The notes below the pieces were generated by a model that worked only from the letters and a program-made list of their open reading frames with translations, did no database searches and was not told the origin of the DNA. A stretch of DNA of 64,000 nt, from the NCBI GenBank assembly GCA_911728455.2, contig OU452228.1:15018104-15082103 (forward strand), read 5' to 3'. Origin of the DNA: Marthasterias glacialis (lineage: Eukaryota > Echinodermata > Asteroidea > Forcipulatida > Asteriidae). Within the stretch, counting starts at the first letter, position 1, and each line of letters opens with the position of its first letter. A program made the position numbers and the translations under genes. Shown piece by piece: positions 54,801 through 64,000 of the stretch.

Positions 54801-56434
54801 GCGTCTTTACATGGCTTCCGTTTCCAGGTAGGGGAAACATTTGCGAGTAAACAGGACATACGGCACCAACTGGTTAAATACAATCAGGCATAACACCATA
54901 ATCATGATCCAACTGTTTGGGTGTTGAGCTACCATAATGGCGTTGGATTTTGTTAGAGTGACGACGTAAATCACTCAAGGTTAAGATACATGCATGTTCA
55001 CGTGTTGAGGTTTTCCAGAAAAATACACAACAACAATCCTCTCTATTCAAAGAATTTAGATGACAAATTTTGGTTGAAGGAAAGATTTCCAAAGGTCTGT
55101 ATGATTTGACTTGATTATAATAATTCCGGGTAGAGGGGCCAACAGACATAAGCTAGAAACTGGATCAGGGTGAGGAAAAGGGTCATTGATCTGGGGAGGC
55201 AGAACAAGGTTATTGTTGTAAACATGACCCATAAAAAAGGGCTCGATAAGAGGCAGCTACTCATCAAACACAGCTCCTTCCTGAGAGACTCTGCCTCGTG
55301 TAATTTCCTTTCACTACTTTGCAGTCATGGGGAAACCAATTGCAGGATATTCGTGTCACACTCAAGGACACTCCCTTCTAGAACTCATCTACTACGCATG
55401 CATCAGCCACAGTGTAAATAGAGGACATAAGAGACACATCGTTTTGAAATCAATACGCTGAACTCTGACGCTGTAGCCTTGTTGGCGTTCTTACAAGCTC
55501 TATCACGGTGGTGTTTAAAAGACAACAGGAACTACGTGTAGGGCAAGGTTTTTTTTTAACTTACGTGGCCAGGTGCAGGGAAAAACTGCTTTTCCCTGAC
55601 CTCTTTTATCAAATTAGATCAGTTGGTTCATTTTTAATCTTTTGCAAATAAAGCCGATGGTCTCGGGGGGGGGGGGGGGGGGAGGAAAGAGAGAATAGAG
55701 ACAGGAGAGCTCTTTTTACTCTCTTTATTTATCAAACTAGATTTGATAAGGTCTTGTGTAATTACCTTCTGATCAACATTTATCAATAGGCGAGGGATAC
55801 ATGTACTTTGACCCTTCTTTCCAAATAGCTCTCCAAGTTAATTTGCAGTTCCTTGCAGGGTAATTTGTTCAATTTCTACAAATGTGAGGGTTGGTAGGGG
55901 TCTTCCCAATTTCGGGTATCAAAGTAGGTTAAGTACTTGAAATTTCTTGCTGGGCAAGGGTATGCAATAATTACCTAGCTACGCTTCCCCACGTGTTGCT
56001 TAATTTTAAGCTAGTTTAGTTTGGCGTTCCTGCCCCCATTGTGCAATATTTTTTGGACAAAAATAAGTGGCTGGTGGGGAGGGGGGGGGGGGGCTGTTTC
56101 TGAATGTAAAAGGTCATGTGTGTTTCAAGTGTTTTCTAGAGATCCTCTCCAAGCTGTTTTTACAGGAGGTCAGTGGGTGCCCCTGGGTTTTCTCATGTTT
56201 TTTCATTTGTGTAAAACCAATCAACAGAGGCAGGTGCCAATAATTTTCCGTAAAGAAATTATTAGAACTGCAATTCGTTTTTTTCAGGCCATGGGAAATG
56301 TACGCACAAAAGTTAGGCTGAAGCCCAGGCCCCGGGAGCACACGTCAGAGATGGTGAGATTGCATCAGGGCATACTATATGGAGTCACAAGGGAGCTAAG
56401 AGCATGGAACGGATCGGAGAGTCTTGAAGATTGA
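54798..56434 (+). CDS. Hypothetical two-exon small gene (58 aa)
   Basis: Exon 1 (54,798-54,827): ATG in good context (ACAGAATGGCG), ten codons MASLHGFRFQ, then CCAG|GTAGGG. Exon 2 (56,288-56,434): acceptor TTCGTTTTTTTCAG|GCC, then 48 codons and a stop. The phases match (0/0), giving MASLHGFRFQAMGNVRTKVR, then LKPRPREHTSEMVRLHQGIL, then YGVTRELRAWNGSESLED. The protein is basic and soluble-looking with no membrane segment, and I recognise no family. An alternative acceptor at about 55,326 (CACTACTTTGCAG) would give a different short C-terminus, and a donor-like ATG|GTGAGA lies inside exon 2. The intervening 1.46 kb holds poly-G runs (55,665-55,682 and 56,079-56,093) and no other supported feature. 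Confidence 0.3.
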
Positions 56435-56777
56435 TGAAGACCCCTGAAATTATTTCCCACAATGGAGAGAAACAGGTTTAAAGGCAGACCAAGACTGACA
56501 GTTTTAAGTAGGTGTTAAACCAACCTTCATTCATACTCTCTATTTACTGCAATGTTTGTAAATATGGCCGCTTCCAATTAGCGGCTACAGCTTGATCACC
56601 ACGGTAACATGTGTTGAAGCATAGGCTGCCCTTAGCAAGAGCCGCAGCCATCATTATGGCCACGGCCTACAGGTATCTCTGTTTAGTCTCATTAATAACC
56701 ATCTGTTCTGTTTGATTAGTCCAGGAGAATCTGAGGCCCCTTTAATCTAGTTTGAGAGGCATATTTTTGTTCAGACT

Positions 56778-57192
56778 GTGTGGCGTATTGTGACCAGCCT
56801 CCAGCTCTGGTGTTTCTGATCAGTAGAGTGTGGGTTCGAGTCCCAGTCGTGACACTTGTGTCCTTAAGCAAGACACTTAACCGTTATTGCTGCATCCTTC
56901 GGATGGGACGTAAAGCCGTAGGTTCCGTGTGTTGTGTAATGCACGTAAAAGAACCCAGTGCACTTATCGCAAAGAGAAGGGGTTCGCCCCAGTGTTTCTG
57001 GTTTGATCGGCTGCAGATTGCGCCACAGCACCTTGTAAACCACTACATGGTGCTACGTAAAGGAACAGGTCTCATACTTCAAAAATGTAACTCATCGTAC
57101 CTTGCGGGTAAAAATACTGAGCGCTTTGAGACGCCCATCAGGTGTGATAAAGCGCTATATAAGAACTGCATCTAATGCATTATTATTATTAT
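56778..57192 (+). mobile_element. tRNA-derived SINE, longest copy
   Basis: 415 bp. The head is partly decayed (GTGTGGCGTATTGTGACC), with an intact B box (GGTTCGAGTCC) at 56,833-56,843. The body contains ACACTTGTGTCCTTAAGCAA, GATGGGACGTAAAGCCGTAG, GCACGTAAAAGAACCC and CATGGTGCTACGTAAAGGA, then the 3' end GATAAAGCGCTATATAAGAA and a TTA/ATT microsatellite. It shares the body with 5,316-5,658 and the head with 30,225-30,362. The GCGCTATATAAG ending is probably borrowed from a partner LINE, as is usual for SINEs. Confidence 0.88.
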
Positions 57193-58985
57193 CTTGACTC
57201 CCAACTACAAACAGATTTAACCACTGACCTGTTTAATCAACCAGCATGCCTGATACTTTGTGGAGGCAATGGGGTTACTTACCTCCATGCCCCAAGGTCA
57301 GTGCCTAGGTGCCCCTTGAAACATTCCAGTAGAAATCTAAATTTCCCACATAAAGGGAAAAAAACTACCTTGCCCTTATTGCAGAATGAAGTATCGGTGT
57401 TGAAACAAAGCAGGCTTAACAAGCAAACTAAATTACCATACCTCGATCAGAACCTGTAAATGTGGCTCCCTGCTATTCGTGAACCAGGGGCACCAGGGAA
57501 AATCCCCCCATTTTTCAACAGCAAATATTCTGGGTCACTCTACCTGCACAAGCCATCCTGACCAAAGAAATTCCACGGTTCGTCTCAAAGAGACAAAGCA
57601 AGCAATAATATAAATTGTATCCTTGACAAAATATTTCTAATACAAGAGGCTGTACTCCCATATCGTTTATTCCTTCGCTACGCTATTTTGTTCCGATGCA
57701 CAAGTCAAACCACCTGGGACCGGAAAAAACACAAAGAAAAAAACCCAGAACCTCTTCAATTGCACTTTGCACAAAAACATTGAGGTAAATGACCAGATTA
57801 CGCCAATATTACACACATTATTTGCTAAGTAATAAAAGCTTATCTCCAAGAGTTTAACAAGAAGAAGGGGAAGAAGCAAAAAAAACAAGAAAAAAAATAT
57901 GAATAAATTAAGAGTCAAGTCAAACACAATCACTGATTGATGTCCTTCACTGGGAGAAGATTAAACTTTGTTTTAGAAGGCCCATTGAGACCAAGACAGG
58001 CTTGAAAACAACTCCAGGAGATACAAACAAACACAAGAAGCCGCCGAAAGAGTCAAGATTTGACTGGATTTATTCGGTATTCATGCATCCTTATGTACTT
58101 ACTTAATATTTCCACAGGATCAGGATATAAAAGAAAAAGCCATTAGTAACTCAGATGGAATACACAAGCCTTTATCCATCTATGCATATTATCAATAATT
58201 TATCCATTTTTATATAGCTGGAGAAAAATATTGAAGAGGTAGCAATGGCCTCGCATGTAAATTTCCTCCTAGGACGGATTCAAGTGAGATAAATGTATTT
58301 TAAACAATATTTTTGAGTGCCCAATACTTGTTGTGTTGAGTGGGGTCTTTTGAAGAGGAGTTTTGTTAACTTTTCATAACTTCATATCATAAATGTATGT
58401 CTTGAATTTGAACCTTTCATTGTACCAGACCCTCTTTCACCCTTGATTCCCCAACCTCCGTCAGCCATCCACTCTCTTTCCTAGGCTGGCATTTCAAACT
58501 TGAAGAAATTTGTGAGAAAAAATTTCGATTTTGGCACTTGGCACCCCTGTTTCAGCTGCTTCTTTCCCGAGTCCAGATCATGACATGTCCACAGTTTTTG
58601 AGAGAGGTCAGGGAGAGAAGGTAGCTCAGTGGCAAAATAAGTTAAACACTCACAGCTGGACCAGTTCAACAGTGCATTTCATACATGTATTACTTTAAGC
58701 CTGCTGCATTCTAAAACAATCCTAAAGGGAAACTTTTATACACAATTCTTGTACCCAGTGCTGTCTTCAGGAAGGTAGCATTTCCCAACCCAGAAAAGAA
58801 GCGGCTGGAACACGTCTGCCAAGTGCTAGCATCCAACCAAATTGTTAGACGTGGACGCTCACAAATTTGTCTTTGAGTTGATAATGCCAGCGTCCCTAGC
58901 AAAGGGATAGGATGGTTGACAGTGCGGGTTGAGAGGAGGAGGGGGAAGGGGGGCTGAGGAAGTCATTTTGCACTGCACGTCCACA
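57193..58985. other. Mostly unassigned, with isolated splice-like and tRNA-like signals
   Basis: On the minus strand a strong donor (GGAG|GTAAGTAA at about 57,269) follows a possible 54-nt exon (57,270-57,323) with acceptor GGGAAATTTAG. One frame is open (FLLECFKGHLGTDLGA). On the plus strand 58,618-58,655 (GAAGGTAGCTCAGTGGCAAA) resembles a tRNA or SINE A box. Neither is strong enough to call a gene. Confidence 0.35.
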
Positions 58986-58988
58986 TAC

Positions 58989-59018
58989 CTTGGCAACATC
59001 GCCATCGTGTGCCTTATT
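58989..59018 (-). other. Candidate 30-nt internal micro-exon
   Basis: On the minus strand an excellent acceptor (TGTTTTCTCTCTTCAG) is followed by 30 nt (AATAAGGCACACGATGGCGA, then TGTTGCCAAG) and an excellent donor (AAG|GTATGTGG). In phase 0 it encodes NKAHDGDVAK with no stop. Length divisible by three and strong sites on both sides are typical of real micro-exons. Neighbouring exons were not identified. It could belong to the same minus-strand gene as 53,708 or to another. It could also be chance, though two sites of this quality 30 bp apart are uncommon. Confidence 0.4.
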
Positions 59019-59019
59019 C

Positions 59020-59555
59020 TGAAGAGAGAAAACATACACGCCACCAAAGTAGCAGTTTTCCTATTAAAACAACAAAAAATACACGTGCTGTACAATCTTG
59101 ATAAGACTGTGTGGCCTTCCATCTGAATCATATTTTTCTTATCACCAACATTTGAACATTACTCTCAATATGTACCTGGGTTCTATGGATTCGAAGGCTG
59201 GTAGCATCAAAATGTATGCCTACATAATAAAAAAAACAACTGCTCCCACCCACACGTTCCGAGTGAAATGATGGGTTGATGTGCTCATTGAATTGTAAAT
59301 AACCAAACGCCCTTTAGGTGTTGGATTTAACACGAGTAGGTAAGAAATTTTGAACTGTATGTGACCTCGTTGAATGTTTGTGTGCATGTCACAGAATGCG
59401 TTGGTGTGGTAAATGAGAAAATAAGAAGTAAACTCTACATGGAGAACAGTTCACCAATGTACTGTTCAATGTTGTATTTATTTCTACACTGATTAAAGTG
59501 CAAATTTAATTTTTTTTTAACTGTTGCATTGTGTGTGTCTTTTCCATGCCATTTT
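59020..59555. other. Unassigned non-coding DNA
   Basis: No feature supported before the satellite. Confidence 0.4.
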
Positions 59556-59559
59556 GATA

Positions 59560-62500
59560 ATCACATTGACATTGGTGCACAGGCATGTAACTGTAATTTT
59601 CAATGGCACAGCTAAGAATCTCTTGATGATTTTTATCAAAATTAATGTTGTATACTCAATTTTACGTTTGATTTCATGCTTTCAAATGAAGCAGGCACCT
59701 CTACTGATGCCACTGATTCTCACATCAACGCCACATCTCTATTGTTTTTGGAAATATTTATGATTTGTATCCAAAATAATGCTGTATGCTCAACATATTT
59801 ATCAATTTTCCCCAAACTATAGCTAATTTACTTGGTCTACACAAATGAAAAGGCATCAGTTGTATCATTTTAAACCATAATATCCAACGTTAATTTTTGG
59901 CCCAAATTTGAACAAAATGCTGGACTTACCCCTTAATATTGATTTTATGCCATCAGATGAAGTGGGAACCTCCACTGATGCCTTTGATTCTGAACTGACC
60001 TCCGCATCTCTAATATTTTTTGAAATATGAGCTATTTTTGGCAAAATTTCAGTTGTATTCTGAGTAAAGTATCAATATTTCTAAAAGAATAGCTAATTTC
60101 CTTGGTCTACACAAATAAACAGGCATCAGTAGTCCCTACTGTATCATTTTAAACCATAATATCAAACATTCATTTTTGACCCAAATTTGACTAAAATGCT
60201 GGACTTACCCCTTGTGATTTTTTCAATTTTTGACCAAAATTTTAATATTGATTTTATGCCATCAGATGAAGTGGGAACCTCCACTGATGCCTTTCATTCT
60301 GAACTGACCTCCACATCTCTAATATTTTTTGAAATATGAGCTATTTTTGGCAAAATTTTAGTTGTATTCTGAGTTAAGTATCAATATTTCTAAAAGTATA
60401 GCTAATTTCCTTGGTCTACACAAATGAAAAGGCATCAGTAGTCCCTACTCTATCATTTTAAACCATAATATCAAATGCAAATTTTTGACCCAAATTTGAA
60501 CAAAATGCTGGACTTACCCCTTGTGATTTTTTCAATTTTTGACCAAAATTTTAATATTGATTTTATGCCATCAAATGAAGTGGGAACCTCCACTGATGTC
60601 TTTGATTCTGAACTGACCTCTGCATCTCTAATATTTTTTGAAATATGAGCTATTTTTGGCAAAAATTCAGTTGTATTCTGAGTAAAGTATCAATATTTCT
60701 AAAAGTATAGCTTATTTCCTTGGTCTACATAAATAAAAAGGCATCAGTAGTCCCTACTGTATCATTTTAAACCATAATATCAAACATTCATTTTTGACCC
60801 AAATTTGAATAAAATGCTGGACTTACCCCTTGTGATTTTTTTCAATTTTTGACCAAAATTTTAATATTGATTTTATGCCATCAGATGAGGTGGGAACCTC
60901 CACTGATGCCTTTCATTCTGAACTGACCTCCACATCTCTAATATTTTTTGAAATATGAACATTTTTGGCAAAATTTCAGTTGTATTCTGAGTAAAGTATC
61001 AATATTTCTAAAAGTATAGCTTATTTCCTTGGTCTACACAAATGAAAAGGCATCAGTGGTCCCTACTGTATCATTTTAAACCATAATATCAAACGTTAAT
61101 TTTTGACCCAAATTTGAAAAAAATGCTGGACTTACCCCTTGTGATTTTTTCAATTTTTGACAAAAATTTTAATATTGATTTTATGCAATCAGATGAAGTG
61201 GGAACCTCCACTGATGCCTTTCATTCTGAACTGACGTCCGCATCTCTAATATTTTTTTAAATATGAACTATTTTCGGCAAAATTTCAGTGTTATTTCAAG
61301 TAAAGTATCGATATTTCTAAAAGTATAGCTAATTTGTTTGGTCTACACAAATAAAAAGGCATCAGTAGTCCCTACTGTATCATTTTAAACCATAATATCA
61401 AATGCAAATTTTTGACCCAAATTTGAATAAAATGCTGGACTTACCCCTTGTGATTTTTTCAATTTTTGACCAAAATTTTAAGATTGATTTTATGCCATCA
61501 AATGAAGTGGGAACCTCCACTGATGCCTTTCATTCTGAACTGACCTCTGCATCTCTAATATTTTTTGAAATATGAGCTAAATTTGGCAAAAATTCAGTTG
61601 TATTCTCAGTAAAGTATCAATATTTCTAAAAGTATAGCTAATTTCCTTGGTCTACACACATGAAAAGGCATCAGTGGTCCCTACTGTATCATTTTAAACC
61701 ATGATATTAAACATTCATTTTTGACCCAAATTTGACTAAAATGCTGGACTTACCCCTTGTGATTTTTTCAATTTTTGACCAAAATTTTAATATTGATTTT
61801 ATACCATCAGATAAAGTGGGAACCTCTACTGATGCCTTTCATTCTAAACTGACCTCCGCATCTCTAATATTTTTAGAAATATGAGCTATTTTCAGCAAAA
61901 TAAGTTGTTTTCTGAGTAAACTATCAATATTTCTAAAAGATTAGCTAATTTCCCTGATCTACACAAATAAAAAGGCATCAGTAGTCCCTACTGTATCATT
62001 TTAAACCATAATATCAAACGTTAATTTTTGACCCAAATTTGAACAAAATGCTGGACTTACCCCTTAATATTGATTTTATGCCATCAGATGAAGTGGGAAC
62101 CTCCACTGATGCCTTTGATTCTGAACTGACCTCCACATCTCTAATATTTTTAGAAATATGAGCTATTTTCGGCAAAATAAGATGTATTCTGAGTAAACTA
62201 TCAATATTTCTAAAAGAATAGCTAATTTCCTTGGTCTACACAAATAAACAGGCATCAGTAGTCCCTACTGTATCATTTTAAACCATAATATCAAACGTTA
62301 ATTTTTGACCCAAATTTGAAATAAATGCTGGACTTACCCCTTGTGATTTTTTTAATTTTTGACCAAAATTTTAATATTGATTTTATGCCATCAAATGAAG
62401 TGGGAACCTCCGCTGATGCCTTTCATTCTGAACTGACCTCTGCATCTCTAATATTTTTTGAAATATGAGCTATTTTCGGCAAAATTTCAGTTGTATTCTG

Positions 62501-63198
62501 AGTAAAGTATCAATATTTCTAAAAGTAAAACTAATTTCCTTGGTCTACACAAATAAAAAGGCATCAATAGGCCCTACTGTATCATTTTAAACCATACAAT
62601 TTAACATTAATTTTTGACCCAAATTTGAATAAAATGCTGGACTTACCCCTTGTGATTTTTTCAATTTTTGACCAAAATTTTAAAATTGATTTTATGCCAT
62701 CAAATGAAGTGGGAACCTCCACTGATGTCTTTGATTCTGAACTGACGTCCGCATCTCTAATATTTTTTTTAATATGAACTATTTTCGGCAAAATTTCAGT
62801 GTTATTTCAAGTAAAGTATTGATATTTCTAAAAGAATAGCTAATTTCCTTGGTCTACACAAATAAACAGGCATCAGTAGTCTCTACTGTATCATTTTAAA
62901 CCATAATATCAAACGTTAATTTTTGACCCAAATTTGAACAAAATGCTGGACTTGCCCCTTGTGATTTTTTCAATTTTTGACAAAAATTTTAATATTGATT
63001 ATATGCTATCAAATGAAGCAGACACCTCTACTTATACCACTGATAACATGAACTCTTTTATTTTTCAAAGATTGATGATTTTTATCAAAATAATATTAAA
63101 TCAAACATTTTCTATATTTCCCAAACTATAGCTAATTTCCCCTGTCAATATTAATAAAAAGGCATCAGTAGTCGCTACTGTATCATTTTAAACCATAA
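59560..63198 (+). repeat. 309-bp satellite, about 11 units
   Basis: The landmark ATTTTTGACCCAAATTTGAA recurs at 59,893, 60,172, 60,481, 60,790, 61,099, 61,408, 61,717, 62,024, 62,301, 62,610 and 62,919. Spacing is mostly 309 bp, with two short units (279 and 277 bp) that lack the same roughly 31-bp segment. Other landmarks are AATGCTGGACTTACCCCTT, GAAGTGGGAACCTCCACTGA and CCTTGGTCTACACAAAT. Internal units are about 93-97% identical and the outer ones much more diverged. Minus-strand frames of 60-70 codons (DAEVSSESKTSVEVPTSFDG) recur with the unit and have no gene signals. Confidence 0.96.
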
Positions 63199-63875
63199 TT
63201 ATTTCTCAGAAAAAACAAACCTCATTTTGATTGATGTCATGCTGAGCAAAAACACAGATTTTCACGTAAAGCCCCTAAGCACCTAGGAATAAAAAAAAAG
63301 CATTATAACGTCATACCATGGACTCGATCCAATCTAGACAGTGGAAAATGCAGAGTGACGAAGATAAACAACCTTCACCCAGTCCGTGGTGTGACGTAAT
63401 GGTTGACACTACTGAGGCACTGGTACTTGTGTTAATTTCACGTTGCGTTTGTATGGGTCCTTGTTGGGAACCACGTAGGGTGTCACCATTGGCGGGAAAA
63501 AACACCAGTTCGAAAATCGAAGAAGGTTGGGGGGGGGGGCTAGTTTTTCCAATCAAATTTTACCAAAATTACAGAGAGGAAAACTTCAAATAATGACACA
63601 AAATAAACAAAGATAAACAGTAAAATTAGTTTGAGTGATTTTGTTTGAGTTGATCTTTAAACATTGTATCAAAGCACCTTACACTACTACTACTCATGTT
63701 CATTGGGCCTTTATAAGCATTCATGAAACCATCTCAACTCCTTTGGAGTATGCAGCACCGGCAGCCAAATTGGCGCACAGGTTGCTAATCATTCACGTCA
63801 ACCATCTCCGTCCTCACAAGTACCCATATACTCCTGTGTGATGAGAAGTAATATAGTTGAGTGTCCCGCCAAAGA
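63199..63875. other. Unassigned non-coding DNA
   Basis: A poly-G run at about 63,530-63,540. Frames at 63,318-63,593 and 63,635-63,841 carry no recognisable motif. Confidence 0.4.
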
Positions 63876-63879
63876 AAAC

Positions 63880-63960
63880 AAGTGTCCTGACCGAATTCGA
63901 ACCCACACCCAATAGAAGAGCTATCAACGATGAGAGAGGTCTGCTATTGGGCAGTTGGGC
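63880..63960 (-). mobile_element. tRNA-like SINE head fragment, antisense
   Basis: On the minus strand it contains GGTGTGGGTTCGAATTCGGT, with a B-box core GGTTCGAATTC at about 63,892-63,902, followed by AGGACACTTGT, which recalls the ACACTTGTG after the B box of the SINEs at 5.3 and 56.8 kb. The A-box half is not convincing. Confidence 0.45.
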
Positions 63961-64000
63961 GGTTTGAATATCAGAATGACAAAACCCATCCATTTACCCC

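Noticed and set aside
60471-60662. 63-69-codon conserved frames in the 309-bp satellite
   Set aside because: They recur because the unit recurs. Units differ by stops and the outer units do not keep the frame.

Overview
This window looks like intergenic or intronic DNA from a marine invertebrate deuterostome, most likely a sea star (Asteroidea). That assignment is an inference. It rests on tRNA-derived SINEs with a conserved body and (ATT)n tails, dispersed repeats I associate with sea-star introns, AT-rich non-coding DNA with spliceosomal-type sites, and no bacterial-style gene packing. No long intact coding gene is present. Most open frames are chance frames or readings through tandem repeats whose unit length is a multiple of three.  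Layout: 1-25 kb is unique-looking DNA with scattered MITEs (about 5.7, 7.2, 11.4, 12.5 and 12.7 kb), a SINE at 5.3 kb, a 65-bp hairpin-forming tandem repeat at 8.8 kb, a 17-bp AT-rich minisatellite at 22.2 kb and a 24-bp minisatellite at 23.5 kb. 25.9-27.1 kb is a nested cluster of inverted-repeat elements. 27-39 kb holds LINE tails, an antisense SINE, and arrays of a 'GTCGGACA' minisatellite that flips orientation in the middle at two loci. 39.06-51.7 kb is one very large tandem array. Its core has a 55-bp monomer in two types with embedded 430-bp and 374-bp higher-order repeats, its edges are degenerate, and a diverged 67-bp cousin array on the right is interrupted by a 400-bp MITE. 51.9-53.2 kb is a run of four MITE or foldback elements side by side.  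53.4-59.0 kb is the only stretch with good protein-gene signals. A minus-strand terminal exon (53,708-54,290) has a clean 3' splice site and a TNKRFL motif resembling the alternative long isoform (isoform 2) of vertebrate POLR1D. There is a divergent pair of first-exon-like segments at about 54.72-54.83 kb, a possible two-exon plus-strand small gene (54,798-56,434), a possible plus-strand first exon at 53,431, and a clean 30-nt micro-exon-like segment on the minus strand at 58,989. 59.6-63.2 kb is a 309-bp satellite of about 11 units.  The most notable observations are the 55-bp array, in which nearly every monomer carries a pyrimidine tract, an AG, a 5-6 nt gap and GTAAGC (a splice acceptor-donor pair) plus a GATA-type AGATAAG motif, and the edge-versus-core pattern in the 309-bp satellite. 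I recognised no LTR retroelement, retrovirus, Polinton or other capsid-bearing element, no intact tRNA or rRNA gene, and no CRISPR array.
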